Positions 17,818 through 27,074 of a stretch of DNA of 64,000 nt are shown in pieces; positions within the stretch are counted from its first letter, which is position 1; every line of letters starts with the position of its first letter. Origin of the DNA: Cupriavidus consociatus (GTDB lineage: Bacteria; Pseudomonadota; Gammaproteobacteria; Burkholderiales; Burkholderiaceae). The DNA lies in the NCBI RefSeq assembly GCF_017814975.1, contig NZ_JAGIQA010000031.1, forward strand, positions 34,815 through 98,814, read 5' to 3'. A program made the translations under genes and the position numbers. Under the pieces are notes generated by a model. The model worked only from the letters and a program-made list of their open reading frames with translations, searched no databases and had not been told where the DNA came from.

Positions 17818-19122
17818 ATGCCTTCCCTGCAATCCGTCATTTCCTGCCTGTCCGACTATGATCCCACCGCGCTGCCGGTGGACCAGGCCAACCGCATCAT
17901 CGGCGAGGTGGTGGAGCCGGTGCGCGGCATCGAACAGCTGCCGATCCGCAGCGCGCTCGACCGCGTGCTGGCCGAAGACATTGTCTCGTCCATCGACGTG
18001 CCGGCCCATGACAACTCGGCCATGGACGGCTACGCCTTCCGCAGCGAAGCACTCGCCGCCGCGCAGACTGACATGGTCGAACTGGAAGTGATCGGCAGCG
18101 TCTTCGCCGGCGGCGCCGGTGCGCTCGCGCCCACGGCCGTGCAGGCGGTACGCATCATGACCGGCGCGGTAATGCCGGCCGGTTGCGACACAGTGGTGCC
18201 GCAGGAATTCGTCGAAACCGTGGCGGACGGCGCACGCATCCGCTTTGCCGCCGACTGTGTACGCGCCGGCGACAACCGCCGCCTGCGCGGCGAAGACCTG
18301 GCGCGCGGCCAGGCCGCACTGCCGGCCGGCCGCATCGTCCAGCCCGCCGACCTGGGCCTGCTGGCCTCGCTGGGCATTGCCGAAGTTCGCGTGCGCCGGC
18401 GCCTGCGCGTGGCCTTCTTCTCCACCGGCGATGAACTGCGCTCGATCGGCGAGCCGCTGGAGGCTGGCTGCGTCTACGACTCGAACCGCTATACGCTGCA
18501 CGGCATGCTGCGCCGGATGAACGTCGAACTCCTCGACATGGGCGTGGTGCGCGACGACCCCGAGGCGCTGGAAACGGCTTTCCGCACTGCCTGCGAAAGC
18601 GCCGACGCGGTCATCACCTCGGGCGGCGTCTCGGTCGGCGAGGCCGACTACACCAAGCAGATCATGGCGAGCCTGGGGGATGTCACCTTCTGGAAGATCG
18701 CCATGCGCCCGGGCCGGCCGATGGCGTTCGGGCGTATCGGCAGCGGCGAGGGCCGGGAGGGCCGGGATTCGGCGCTGCTGTTTGGACTTCCGGGCAACCC
18801 CGTCGCGGTGATGGTCACCTTCTACCACTTCGTGCGAGCTGCGCTGCACCGGCTGATGGGTGCCAGCGTGCCATCGCTGCCGCTGCTGCAAGTGCGCAGC
18901 GCGCAGGCAATCCGCAAGAAGCCTGGCCGCACCGAATACCAGCGCGGCATCCTGGGCCGGGCGACTGACGGGAAGTGGGAAGTGCGCATCACCGGCCAGC
19001 AGGGTTCGGGCGTGCTGCGCTCGATGAGCGAGGCCAACTGCTTTATCGTGCTCGGTCACGAGCAGGACTCGGTCAAGGCCGGCGATCCGGTCGAGGTCAT
19101 GCTGTTCGACGGGCTGGTCTGA
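17818..19122 (+). CDS. moeA: molybdopterin molybdenumtransferase
   Basis: Inserts molybdenum into molybdopterin-AMP. The 434 residues include the N-terminal domain with DVPAHDNSAMDGYA, the domain carrying TGAVMPAGCDTVVPQE, and the MogA-like domain with FFSTGDEL, SNRYTLHGML and SGGVSVGEADYTK. LFGLPGNPVAVMVTF follows. The C-terminal domain ends near VEVMLFDGLV. It is the third gene of the moaA-mobA-moeA run; no moaC, moaD or moaE is in the window, so the rest of the pathway must be elsewhere. Confidence 0.96.
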   Translation: MPSLQSVISCLSDYDPTALPVDQANRIIGEVVEPVRGIEQLPIRSALDRVLAEDIVSSIDVPAHDNSAMDGYAFRSEALAAAQTDMVELEVIGSVFAGGAGALAPTAVQAVRIMTGAVMPAGCDTVVPQEFVETVADGARIRFAADCVRAGDNRRLRGEDLARGQAALPAGRIVQPADLGLLASLGIAEVRVRRRLRVAFFSTGDELRSIGEPLEAGCVYDSNRYTLHGMLRRMNVELLDMGVVRDDPEALETAFRTACESADAVITSGGVSVGEADYTKQIMASLGDVTFWKIAMRPGRPMAFGRIGSGEGREGRDSALLFGLPGNPVAVMVTFYHFVRAALHRLMGASVPSLPLLQVRSAQAIRKKPGRTEYQRGILGRATDGKWEVRITGQQGSGVLRSMSEANCFIVLGHEQDSVKAGDPVEVMLFDGLV

Positions 19123-19304
19123 AGGTTGCAACAGGCTGGCCGCCTGGCTGCGGCTGCAATGTGTCGCATTTGTGCTGCACATTTGCCGCCGTGACGCGTC
19201 CGGCGCTTGGCTTTCGGCCGCGGCACGGGCAGCGGACTATGCTTGGGGTCGGGCAATCGCTACACTTGGCGCACGATTCAGCAACAATCAAGTTATCCCC
19301 AGTC

Positions 19305-19586
19305 ATGAATCAGGAGATCGCCTACCTCCACCCCGTGAAGACCGCCCGTGCGCTGGTGCTGGTCTACCTGTGCTTCTCCCTGCCGATCGTCTCGCTGGGC
19401 CTGTTCGTTACCTTTATCCGTTACGGCGACCTGCCGGCGATCACGGTCTTCAGCGCGATCATCCTGAATGCGCTGATCGGCTTCGGCCTGCTGTGGCTGG
19501 CGTGCAAGGCCTACAACTGGGTGGCCGCCCGCTTTGGCGGCATCGAAGTCCACGTGCGCGAGCTGGCGCCGGAAGACGACCGCTGA
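19305..19586 (+). CDS. small membrane protein of unknown function
   Basis: A 93-residue protein with two predicted membrane segments (about residues 15-37, VLVYLCFSLPIVSLGLFVTFI, and 46-66). A short charged C-terminus (EVHVRELAPEDDR) follows. I do not recognise the family. The ATG at 19305 (MNQEIAYLHPVKTARA) gives a compact protein with the expected positive charge before the first segment. It lies 182 nt after moeA and faces rmuC convergently. Confidence 0.7.
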   Translation: MNQEIAYLHPVKTARALVLVYLCFSLPIVSLGLFVTFIRYGDLPAITVFSAIILNALIGFGLLWLACKAYNWVAARFGGIEVHVRELAPEDDR

Positions 19587-19602
19587 ACCCTCGCTGACCA
19601 CG

Positions 19603-19621
19603 GGCCGGCAGGCTGCCGGCC
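19603..19621. repeat. perfect GC-rich dyad between convergent genes
   Basis: GGCCGGC AGGCT GCCGGCC forms a 7-bp stem with a 5-nt loop. It lies between the small membrane protein gene and rmuC. There is no T run, so it is not a classical terminator, although it may contribute to ending both transcripts. Confidence 0.5.
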
Positions 19622-19669
19622 AACTCCCCGGCCTCGCCCGCCACGCGGGCCTTCCCTGCTACGGCGCGC

Positions 19670-21157
19670 TCAGCCGCCGCTGTCGTCCGGCGTTTCGGCC
19701 GTTTCCACTCCGTTAAGTCCCAGCAACTGCTGCGCGGCATCGCCCGGCAGCGCTTCCACCGTCCGCAGCTTGCGCGCCATCTGGCGCGTGCGCACCTCGG
19801 CTTGCTCGATATTGCGCGCCGCGCGCTCGAGCGTGTCGCGGGTCTTGGCCAGCACGTCGCCGAACTTGCCAAACTCGGTCTTGACGGCGCCGAGCACCTC
19901 CCACACTTCGCTCGAGCGCTTTTCCAGCGCCAGCGTCCGAAATCCCATTTGCAGGCTGTTCAACAGCGCGGTCAGCGTGGTCGGGCCTGCCACAGTGACA
20001 CGGTAGTTGCGCTGCATCAGGTCGGTCAGGCCGGGGCGCCGCAGCACTTCGGCATACAGGCCTTCGGTCGGCAGGAACAGGATGGCGAAATCCGTGGTCT
20101 GCGGCGGCGCCAGGTACTTTTCGGCGATGGCCTGGGCCTCGCGCCGCAATGCAACTTCCAGTTCGCGGCCAAAGGCGATGACGCCCTCCGGGTCGCCACG
20201 CTCCTGGGCATCGACCAGTCGCTCGTACTGCTCCTTGGGGAACTTGGCATCGACCGGCAGCCACACTGGCGCGCCGCCGTCGCCACCGCCGCCCGCGGCC
20301 TTGCCGGGCAAGCGGATGGCAAATTCCACCCGGGCGCCGGAGTTGCGCACTGTCTCTACATTCTTGCCGTACTGGTCTGGCGTAAGCATCTGTTCCAGCA
20401 GCATCTCAAGCTGGACTTCGCCCCAGGTGCCGCGCGACTTTACGTTGGTCAGCACCTTCTTCAGGTCACCCACCCCCTGCGCCAGTGCCTGCATTTCGCC
20501 CAGCCCGCGATGCACCTGCTCGAGGCGATCCGAGACCAGCCGGAACGACTCGCCCAGGCGCTGCTCCAGCGTCGCATGCAGTTTCTCGTCGACGGTGCGG
20601 CGCATCTCCTCCAGCTTGGCGGCGTTGTTGGCCTCGATGTCGCGCAGCTTCTGCTCCAGCGTGGCGCGCACTTCCGCCAGCCGGCGCTCGTTGGCTTCGG
20701 ACATCTGCGCCAGCTGCTGCTGCAAGCCGTCGCCGAAGCGGCGCAGCGCTCCCGCCTGTTCGTCGCGCGCCTGCTGGCCTTGCAGCATCAGGTGCTGGCG
20801 TACGTGCTCGAGCTGCTGCGTGTTGGATTCGGTCAGCTTGGCGAGCTGCTGCGCGAAGGTGTCGATCTGGTTGTTCTGCAGCGTGGCGATGCCGGTCAGC
20901 TGCGACGACAGCGCCTGCTGGAAGCGCAGCATCTGCTGCGCCGACTCGTCGCGATTGCCGCGTGCGGCCTCGGCTACGTCGGTACGGACCTCACGCTCCA
21001 CGCGCTCCATGCCGCGCGCCCCTTCGACGCGCAATTCGGCAAGCTGGCGGGCCAGCTCGGCGCCGGGCGAGGCGGCCTGCTGGCGCAACAGCACGATCAC
21101 TAGCAGGACAACCGCGAGCAACGCCACGGCCAGCGTCAGGTACGGAATCAAGGACAT
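19670..21157 (-). CDS. rmuC: DNA recombination protein RmuC
   Basis: RmuC-family protein, thought to limit inversions at short inverted repeats. The 495 residues have an N-terminal membrane anchor (SLIPYLTLAVALLAVVLLVIVLL) and a long coiled coil (about 40-230). The RmuC nuclease-like domain follows (ADFAILFLPTEGLYAEVLRR, VAGPTTLTALLNSLQMGFRTL). The C-terminal tail ends VETAETPDDSGG. Length and domain order match the family. Confidence 0.95.
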   Translation of the reverse strand: MSLIPYLTLAVALLAVVLLVIVLLRQQAASPGAELARQLAELRVEGARGMERVEREVRTDVAEAARGNRDESAQQMLRFQQALSSQLTGIATLQNNQIDTFAQQLAKLTESNTQQLEHVRQHLMLQGQQARDEQAGALRRFGDGLQQQLAQMSEANERRLAEVRATLEQKLRDIEANNAAKLEEMRRTVDEKLHATLEQRLGESFRLVSDRLEQVHRGLGEMQALAQGVGDLKKVLTNVKSRGTWGEVQLEMLLEQMLTPDQYGKNVETVRNSGARVEFAIRLPGKAAGGGGDGGAPVWLPVDAKFPKEQYERLVDAQERGDPEGVIAFGRELEVALRREAQAIAEKYLAPPQTTDFAILFLPTEGLYAEVLRRPGLTDLMQRNYRVTVAGPTTLTALLNSLQMGFRTLALEKRSSEVWEVLGAVKTEFGKFGDVLAKTRDTLERAARNIEQAEVRTRQMARKLRTVEALPGDAAQQLLGLNGVETAETPDDSGG

Positions 21158-21194
21158 GCAGCAACAGGTTGAGCGACAGACAACCGGCCGCGCG

Positions 21195-22190
21195 TCAGCG
21201 GCGGTTCGGCATGACTTCGGGGTTGATCACGGTGGGCGGATGGCCGGCCTGCGGGCCCTGGTCGAGCGCGGCGATCAGGTTGTCGGCGGCCAGCATCGCC
21301 ATGGCGCGGCGGGTCTTCTCCGAGGCGCTGGCGATATGCGGTGTCAGCACGACGTTGGGCACCGTCAGCAGGTCCGGATGGACACTGGGCTCGCCCTCGA
21401 ACACATCCAGCCCGGCGCCGAAGATGCGCTTGTCGCGCAGCGCCTGCGCCAGCGCGGCATCGTCGACAATGCCGCCGCGCGCAAGATTGACCAGCGTCGC
21501 CGTCGGCTTCATCAGCGCCAGCTCGGCAGCGCCGATGGCATGGTGGCTCTGCGGGCCATAAGGCAGCACCAGCAGCAGGTGGTCGGATTGGCGCAGCAGG
21601 TCCTCCTTGCTGACATAGCGGGCATTGAGCGTGCGCTCGGTGTCCGCAGGCAACTGGCTGCGGTTGTGGTACAGCACGCTCATGCCAAACCCGCTGGCAC
21701 GGCGCGCCAGTGCCTGGCCAATGCGGCCCATGCCCAGGATGCCGAGCGTGCTGCCGTACAGATCCATGCCGACCAGCATGTCGTAGCTCCAGCGCTGCCA
21801 CTTGCCCGCGCGAAGGTAGTGCTCGGACTCGGTGACGCGGCGCGCGGTGGCCATCAGCAGCGCCCAGCCGAAGTCGGCGGTGGTCTCGGTCAGCACGTCG
21901 GGCGTGTTGGTGGCGACGATGCCCGCAGCGGTCAGCGCCGGCACGTCGAGATTGTTGTAGCCCACGGCCATGTTGCACACCGCGCGCAGCGACGGCAGCG
22001 CGGCGACCAGGTCTGCGTCGATGCGGTCGGCGGCGTTGGCCAGCACGCCGGCCTTGCCTGCCAGCCGGGCCTTCAGCGCGGCGGCGTCAAGCACCGCGTC
22101 CTGCTGGTTGTCGTCGACATCGAAATACTGCACCAGGCGGTCGATCACTTCGGGATAGATGGCGCGGGTGACAAGGACGGACGGCTTCAT
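21195..22190 (-). CDS. D-2-hydroxyacid dehydrogenase, glyoxylate/hydroxypyruvate reductase type
   Basis: A 331-residue NAD(P)-dependent reductase of 2-oxoacids. The Rossmann motif LGILGMGRIGQALARRA, the active-site arginine segment NLARGGIVDDAAL, the glutamate in DVFEGEP and the histidine in TPHIASASEKTRRAM are all in place. It is closest to the GhrB/glyoxylate reductase group by sequence feel, but substrate assignment is inference. The stop and start positions leave 4 nt between this gene and the antiporter upstream, so the two are probably cotranscribed. Confidence 0.9.
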   Translation of the reverse strand: MKPSVLVTRAIYPEVIDRLVQYFDVDDNQQDAVLDAAALKARLAGKAGVLANAADRIDADLVAALPSLRAVCNMAVGYNNLDVPALTAAGIVATNTPDVLTETTADFGWALLMATARRVTESEHYLRAGKWQRWSYDMLVGMDLYGSTLGILGMGRIGQALARRASGFGMSVLYHNRSQLPADTERTLNARYVSKEDLLRQSDHLLLVLPYGPQSHHAIGAAELALMKPTATLVNLARGGIVDDAALAQALRDKRIFGAGLDVFEGEPSVHPDLLTVPNVVLTPHIASASEKTRRAMAMLAADNLIAALDQGPQAGHPPTVINPEVMPNRR

Positions 22191-22194
22191 GGCA

Positions 22195-23631
22195 TCACAC
22201 GTGGAAGAAGAGGAAGGTCATGATGACGAACAGCGGCATCAGGAAGATGCCCGAGTACAGCATGTAGCCGAAGAAGCTCGGCATGCGTACGCCGCGGTTC
22301 TCGGCAATGGCCTTGACCATCAGGTTGGGCGCATTGCCGATATAGGTGTTGGCGCCCATGAACACCGCGCCGGCGGAAATCGCGGCCAGAGTCGAGGCGT
22401 CGCGCGTCATCAGCGTGGCGGCGTCGCCCCCGGCGGTGTTGAAGAACACCAGGTAAGTTGGCGCATTGTCCAGGAACGACGACAGCAGTCCGGTCGCCCA
22501 GAAATACATGCTGTCGACCGGCTGCCCGTTGCTGTCGCTGACCGCGCGGATCACGCCGGCAAAGGCGCCGTCGGTGCCGGACTTGAGCATGGCGATCACC
22601 GGGATGATGGTCAGGAAGATGCCGGCGAACAGCTTGCCCACTTCCAGGATCGGCTCCCAGTTGAACTCGTTGCCCGCGCGCGCGGTGTGCGGCGTGACCA
22701 GCAGCGACACCACCGCCACCACGATCAGCAGCGCATCGCGCACCGCCGCCTGCAGCGGCACGTCGGTACCGAAGACATTGAACGAGATGGCCGGCTGCCA
22801 CAAGCCGCTCATCAGCACCAGGCCGATCAGGGCCAGCAGCAGCACGAAGTTGATCTTGCCGTCGATCGTGATGCCGTTGGAGTCCGGCGTGGGATCGTTC
22901 TTCTGCGGCAGTTCTTCTTCCTTGTTGCGGTAGTAGTGGCGGTCGACCAGGTAGAACACCACCAGCAGCACCGCGCAGATAAACAGTGTTTCCAGGTAGA
23001 TGTTGCGCATGGTCCAGAAGAAGTCCACGCCCTTCAGGAACCCGAGGAACAGCGGCGGATCGCCCAGCGGCGTCAGCGAGCCGCCGGCATTGGCCACCAG
23101 GAAGATAAAGAACACGACCACGTGCGCCACGTGCCGGCGATTGTCGTTGGCACGCAGCAACGGGCGGATCAGCAGCATGGCCGCGCCGGTAGTCCCCATG
23201 AAACTTGCCAGCACCGTACCAAGCGCCAGGATGCCCGTATTGAGCCCCGGTGTCCCATGCAAGTTGCCACGCACGCAGATGCCGCCCGCGACGATATAGA
23301 GCGAAGCGATCAGCGAGATGAACGGGATGTACTCGGCGAGCAGCGCATGCACCGCGCTGGCAGCGGCTGCATGCGTGCCGAACACCGCGGCGAACGGCAG
23401 CAGGAACAGCAGTCCCCAACCCGCGGCGATCTTGCCATAGTGGTGGTGCCAGAACTTTGGCGCGAGCAGTGGCCACAGCGCGATCGACAGCAGGATGCCG
23501 GCAAACGGCAGGCCCCATAGCGGCGACAGTGCGGCCCCGGCGAGGTCCGCGGCATGCGCGGCCACAGGGAAGACAGCAAGAACAGCTGCCAGCATGGTCA
23601 GCATCGGCAACTGTACGAAGGCACGTCGCAT
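22195..23631 (-). CDS. NhaD-like sodium:proton antiporter
   Basis: A 478-residue polytopic inner-membrane protein with roughly 11-13 hydrophobic segments, in the ion-transporter superfamily that includes NhaD and citrate:Mg-type permeases. Hallmarks are the paired loops with GGSLTPLGDPPLFLGFLKG and, in the second half, SFLDNAPTYLVFFNTAGG and GANTYIGNAPNLMVKAIAE. The first ~25 residues (MRRAFVQLPMLTMLAAVLAVFPVAAHA) look like a cleavable signal peptide, common in this subgroup. I chose the start at 23631 because similarity and the signal begin there. Confidence 0.88.
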   Translation of the reverse strand: MRRAFVQLPMLTMLAAVLAVFPVAAHAADLAGAALSPLWGLPFAGILLSIALWPLLAPKFWHHHYGKIAAGWGLLFLLPFAAVFGTHAAAASAVHALLAEYIPFISLIASLYIVAGGICVRGNLHGTPGLNTGILALGTVLASFMGTTGAAMLLIRPLLRANDNRRHVAHVVVFFIFLVANAGGSLTPLGDPPLFLGFLKGVDFFWTMRNIYLETLFICAVLLVVFYLVDRHYYRNKEEELPQKNDPTPDSNGITIDGKINFVLLLALIGLVLMSGLWQPAISFNVFGTDVPLQAAVRDALLIVVAVVSLLVTPHTARAGNEFNWEPILEVGKLFAGIFLTIIPVIAMLKSGTDGAFAGVIRAVSDSNGQPVDSMYFWATGLLSSFLDNAPTYLVFFNTAGGDAATLMTRDASTLAAISAGAVFMGANTYIGNAPNLMVKAIAENRGVRMPSFFGYMLYSGIFLMPLFVIMTFLFFHV

Positions 23632-23797
23632 CAGGCAGGATCTCCTCGGGAACGCAGCATTCATGGTGCATCGAGCCCCGGCAACGAATGGCATGCGGGC
23701 TCTCACGGCAAGCCTGCAAGTGTAATCCAAGCTCCTCGCGCGACCGCGCTCCGTCGCGCGTTTACAGGCGATTCTTATGCTGGTGCCGACCCATGCA

Positions 23798-24484
23798 TCA
23801 AGCCTGCTCGACCACGATCACATGCACCCGATACGGGCCATGCGCACCCAGCACGATGGTCTGCTCGATATCCCCGGTGCGCGACGGGCCGCTGATGATA
23901 TTGGTCGCGCGCGGCAGCTCGCCGCGCTCGCTGCGCACCAGCGCAAAGGCGTCTTCCAGACCGGCGACCACGCGCGAGCGCGGCACCACCGCGATATGCG
24001 TTTCCGGCAGCAGCGCGGCGGAGGCAAACGTCGTCGGTCCCGACAGCAGCATCAGAGAGCCCGTCTCGGCGATCGCGCAGAAGCAGCCGGTGATCCCGAC
24101 CAGATCGCCATGATCGCGGTCAGCCTCGACCTCCCGCAGAGGCGGACGGCATTCGACCACGATGCCGGCGTCCTGCCAAGGCAGCGTGCCCAGCGCATCC
24201 CATGCCACCGCGCGCTGCACCAGGTTCAGGCTGTCGAGAAAACGTCGCGCTGCCGCTGGCACCTGGTCCATGGTGTCGACACGATCGACGGTAGACGCCA
24301 TGCGCTGGGCCTGCCCCAGGAAGGCTTCGACGAGATTGGCAGCCGGCACCGGGCGCGGGCCTTGCGGATGGCGCGCGAGGTAGTCGGCCACCGCGGCGCG
24401 TTCGCCCTGCGTGGGCTGGCGCGGCCTGCCCTGTGCGGCACGGATGCGGGCGAAGATGCGGTCGCGGGCGTCGTTGGTTTCCAT
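23798..24484 (-). CDS. LUD-domain protein, LutC/YkgG family
   Basis: A 228-residue protein of the LutC family. In LutABC systems the three proteins together oxidise L-lactate. The core ends with VGITGCFCAIAETGSLMLLSG, TFASAALLPETHIAVVPRSRVVAGLEDAFAL and ISGPSRTGDIEQTIVLGAHGP, the family signatures. No lutA or lutB is in the window, and the neighbours are pncB and an antiporter, so this is an orphan copy. I chose the start at 24484 (METNDARDRIFARIRAAQGR). The exact role is unknown. Confidence 0.88.
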   Translation of the reverse strand: METNDARDRIFARIRAAQGRPRQPTQGERAAVADYLARHPQGPRPVPAANLVEAFLGQAQRMASTVDRVDTMDQVPAAARRFLDSLNLVQRAVAWDALGTLPWQDAGIVVECRPPLREVEADRDHGDLVGITGCFCAIAETGSLMLLSGPTTFASAALLPETHIAVVPRSRVVAGLEDAFALVRSERGELPRATNIISGPSRTGDIEQTIVLGAHGPYRVHVIVVEQA

Positions 24485-24572
24485 AAGGCCTGGCAGTGCG
24501 GTTGGCGAGGATGCGCCGATTATAGTTGCCGCGGCACGGCACGGCGCGCCGAAATCCCCGCTATTGCCCCCG

Positions 24573-25748
24573 CTATGCCGGATGGACCGAGAACACCTGC
24601 CGCAGGTAGGACAGGTAGCCGGAATCGTCGCACATGGTCTTTTCCGGTGTGTCCGACAGCTTGGCCACGGGCTGGCCATTGCAGCGCACCATCTTGATCA
24701 CGATCTGCAGTGGCGTGTAGCCAAGATCGTTGGTCAGGTTGGTGCCGACGCCGAAGGCCAGCCGGCAGCGGCCGTGGAAGCGCTGGAACAGCTCGATCAC
24801 GCGCGGCACGTCCAGGCTGTCGCTGAAGATCAGCGTCTTGGTGCGCGGGTCGACGCGGTTGGCGGCGTAATGCGCCACCATGCGCTCGCCCCACATGATC
24901 GGGTCGCCCGAGTCATGGCGCACGCCGTCGAACAGCTTGCAGAAGTACAGGTCGAAGTCGCGCAGGAAGGCATCGAAGCCGTAAGTGTCGGACAGTGCGA
25001 TGCCAAGGTCGCCGCGGTACTCGCGCGCCCAGCGTTCGAGCGCGTACACCTGCGAATCGCGCAGACGCGGCCCCAGTGCCTGGCAGGCCTGCAGGTATTC
25101 GTGCGCCATCGTGCCGAGCGGCACCATGTTGTGCAGGCGGGCGAAATGGACGTTGCTGGTGCCGGCGAGCTGCGGACCGAGCTCGCGCCGCATGGTCAGC
25201 AGCACTTCTTCCTGCCAGTCGCGCGAGAAGCGCCGGCGCGTGCCGTAGTCGGCGATGACGCAATCGGCCAGTTCCGGCGGCTGCAGCAGGGCAAGCTTGT
25301 CTTCCAGGCGGCGACGGCCGCCGGCGAGATCGGGCCGCGGCTGGGTGCGGCGGAAGTAGACCTCGTTGACGATCGCCAGCACCGGCACTTCGAACAGGAT
25401 GGTATGCAGCCAGGGGCCGATGATCGAGATCTCGATCTCGCCGTTGCCCTGCGGCGCCTCGCGCACCGACACGTACTTCTCGTTCAGGTGGAACAGGCCG
25501 AGGAAGTCAATGAAATCGCTCTTGATGAAGCGCAGGCCGCGCAGGTAGGCGAGCTCGTCATCGGTAAAGCGCAGCTGGCACAGGTGCGCAATCTCGGCAC
25601 GGATCTCGTCGATATACGGCGTCAGGTCGACGCCGGCGTTGCGGCACTTGAAGCGATATTCGACCTGCGCCTGCGGAAACTGGTGCAGGACTACCTGCAT
25701 CATCGTGAACTTGTACAGGTCGGTGTCGAGCAGAGACTGGATGATCAT
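24573..25748 (-). CDS. pncB: nicotinate phosphoribosyltransferase
   Basis: Joins nicotinate with PRPP to form nicotinate mononucleotide in NAD salvage, stimulated by ATP. The 391 residues match the proteobacterial PncB length. Recognisable segments are DTDLYKFTMMQVVLHQFP at the N-terminus, DYGTRRRFSRDWQ, GTSNVHFA, PLGTMAHE and GVRHDSGDP. The C-terminal LAFGVGTNLTNDLGYTPLQIVIKM is intact. It lies 88 nt before the lutC-like gene and is preceded by 68 nt that separate it from an exported hypothetical gene. Confidence 0.96.
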   Translation of the reverse strand: MIIQSLLDTDLYKFTMMQVVLHQFPQAQVEYRFKCRNAGVDLTPYIDEIRAEIAHLCQLRFTDDELAYLRGLRFIKSDFIDFLGLFHLNEKYVSVREAPQGNGEIEISIIGPWLHTILFEVPVLAIVNEVYFRRTQPRPDLAGGRRRLEDKLALLQPPELADCVIADYGTRRRFSRDWQEEVLLTMRRELGPQLAGTSNVHFARLHNMVPLGTMAHEYLQACQALGPRLRDSQVYALERWAREYRGDLGIALSDTYGFDAFLRDFDLYFCKLFDGVRHDSGDPIMWGERMVAHYAANRVDPRTKTLIFSDSLDVPRVIELFQRFHGRCRLAFGVGTNLTNDLGYTPLQIVIKMVRCNGQPVAKLSDTPEKTMCDDSGYLSYLRQVFSVHPA

Positions 25749-25816
25749 GGCTAGCCAGACGGCGATGTGCCGGGTCAGTCCGACATGCTAACCGAGACTG
25801 CGCGGGTCCGGGGCGG

Positions 25817-26356
25817 TCAGGCGCCGTCGAGGAAGGGCTGCGGCGCGCGCAGGACCGGCTTTCCGGCCGCCCTGCCCTGCAGGCACCACAGCGCCCGGCC
25901 GTCGCGCCCGGGGCACGAAACCAGCGTGGCGGCGCTGCGCGGCACGCGTTGCGGCAGCGGTTCGGCAAAGGCGCCGTCCTCGGCAAGGATGCGCTCGGTG
26001 TAGACCGCCGCCCCCGCGCGCTCGAAGCGCAGCACCTGCATCCGGTCCCCCGGCTTCGGGTTCAGCTCGGGACCGCAAGGCATCAGGCCGGCGCGGCCGC
26101 AATGGGCGATGGCTTCGCCCGCGGGGGAATCGGTCACGGTGAAGTGGTCCCAGTCGAAGCCGGTCAACGCGGGCAAGGCGACCGGCGCCTCGGAGCGCGC
26201 GCGCCATGCCACCAGCCGGGACACCACGCTGTCCGCCATGCCCGGCTGGACCAGGGCTTGCGCACCGGCGGACGTTGTCATCGCGGGAAATGCCGCCAGA
26301 ATCACAAGCAAGGGCAGCAAGGCGGCGCGGCGGCAATCACGAAGCTGGCGTAGCAT
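25817..26356 (-). CDS. exported hypothetical protein
   Basis: A 179-residue protein with an N-terminal signal peptide (MLRQLRDCRRAALLPLLVILAAFPAMTTSAGA, probable cleavage near residue 32). The mature part has cysteines around CGRAGLMPCGPEL and CPGRDGRALWCLQG, which could form disulphides in the periplasm. I do not recognise the family. The ATG at 26356 was chosen because it gives a normal signal peptide; an upstream ATG would extend it by 16 residues. It stands divergently from fdxA across about 300 nt. Confidence 0.75.
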   Translation of the reverse strand: MLRQLRDCRRAALLPLLVILAAFPAMTTSAGAQALVQPGMADSVVSRLVAWRARSEAPVALPALTGFDWDHFTVTDSPAGEAIAHCGRAGLMPCGPELNPKPGDRMQVLRFERAGAAVYTERILAEDGAFAEPLPQRVPRSAATLVSCPGRDGRALWCLQGRAAGKPVLRAPQPFLDGA

Positions 26357-26664
26357 ATGAATCTCCCGGCGTGGAGGCATGGGGCACTCAGGCGGCCTCA
26401 TCATGCCTGCGGTCGCGCAAGCACGCCAGCGTGCCCGCCATGTCTTGGATCAAAAGCACATAAAGAAATAAGAAAACTATCTGATCCAGCTATATAGACC
26501 CGCTATCCTTGCCAGAAGGCTCGGCTACAATACCGGTTCCCGAAAGGCCACGGCCGGCGCTCGTCCCGCCCATACCTGCCCGCCAAGGCAGATGGAGGCG
26601 TCCGCCGGCAAGAAGCGGCCCAACAGTTTCCCATCAAAAGCCGACCCGTTTTCCTGGAACCGAA
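26357..26664. other. intergenic region between the exported hypothetical gene and fdxA
   Basis: About 308 bp between divergent genes, AT-rich in the middle. A weak sigma70-like pair for fdxA is CTGATC (26481-26486) and TATCCT (26504-26509) with 17 bp between; a TACAAT at 26526-26531 is a second possible -10. I see no operator or riboswitch. Confidence 0.4.
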
Positions 26665-26988
26665 ATGACTCACGTTGTCACCGAATCCTGCATCCGTTGC
26701 CGCTATACAGACTGCGTTGACGTATGTCCGGTGGATTGTTTCCGCGAAGGCCCGAACTTCCTGGCCATCGACCCGGATGAGTGCATCGACTGCGCCGTGT
26801 GCGTGGCCGAGTGCCCGGTGAATGCCATTTACGCCGAGGAAGACGTGCCGGGCGACCAGCAGCAGTTCATCGAACTCAACGCCGAGCTGGCGCGCGCCTG
26901 GCCTTCCATCACCAAGACCAAGGCCCCGCTGGCCGAGGCCGAGGACTGGAAGGACACCACCGACAAGCTGCAGTACCTGGAGCGCTGA
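26665..26988 (+). CDS. fdxA: ferredoxin FdxA (seven-iron type)
   Basis: A 107-residue low-potential electron carrier with one [3Fe-4S] and one [4Fe-4S] cluster. The first cluster motif is Cys9, Cys17 and Cys21 (ESCIRCRYTDCVDVCP) and the second is ECIDCAVCVAECPV. The acidic C-terminal extension is typical of FdxA. I chose the ATG at 26665 since the sequence before it is not conserved. The gene for ferredoxin-NADP reductase starts 86 nt downstream, so the two probably act together. Confidence 0.95.
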   Translation: MTHVVTESCIRCRYTDCVDVCPVDCFREGPNFLAIDPDECIDCAVCVAECPVNAIYAEEDVPGDQQQFIELNAELARAWPSITKTKAPLAEAEDWKDTTDKLQYLER

Positions 26989-27074
26989 GCGTACCAGGCA
27001 GCAAAGAAAGCCGTCCCCACGCGCTTTCCGCAATGCCGGGCACCCGCGTGCCCAACCAACGTATCAGGACGAAT

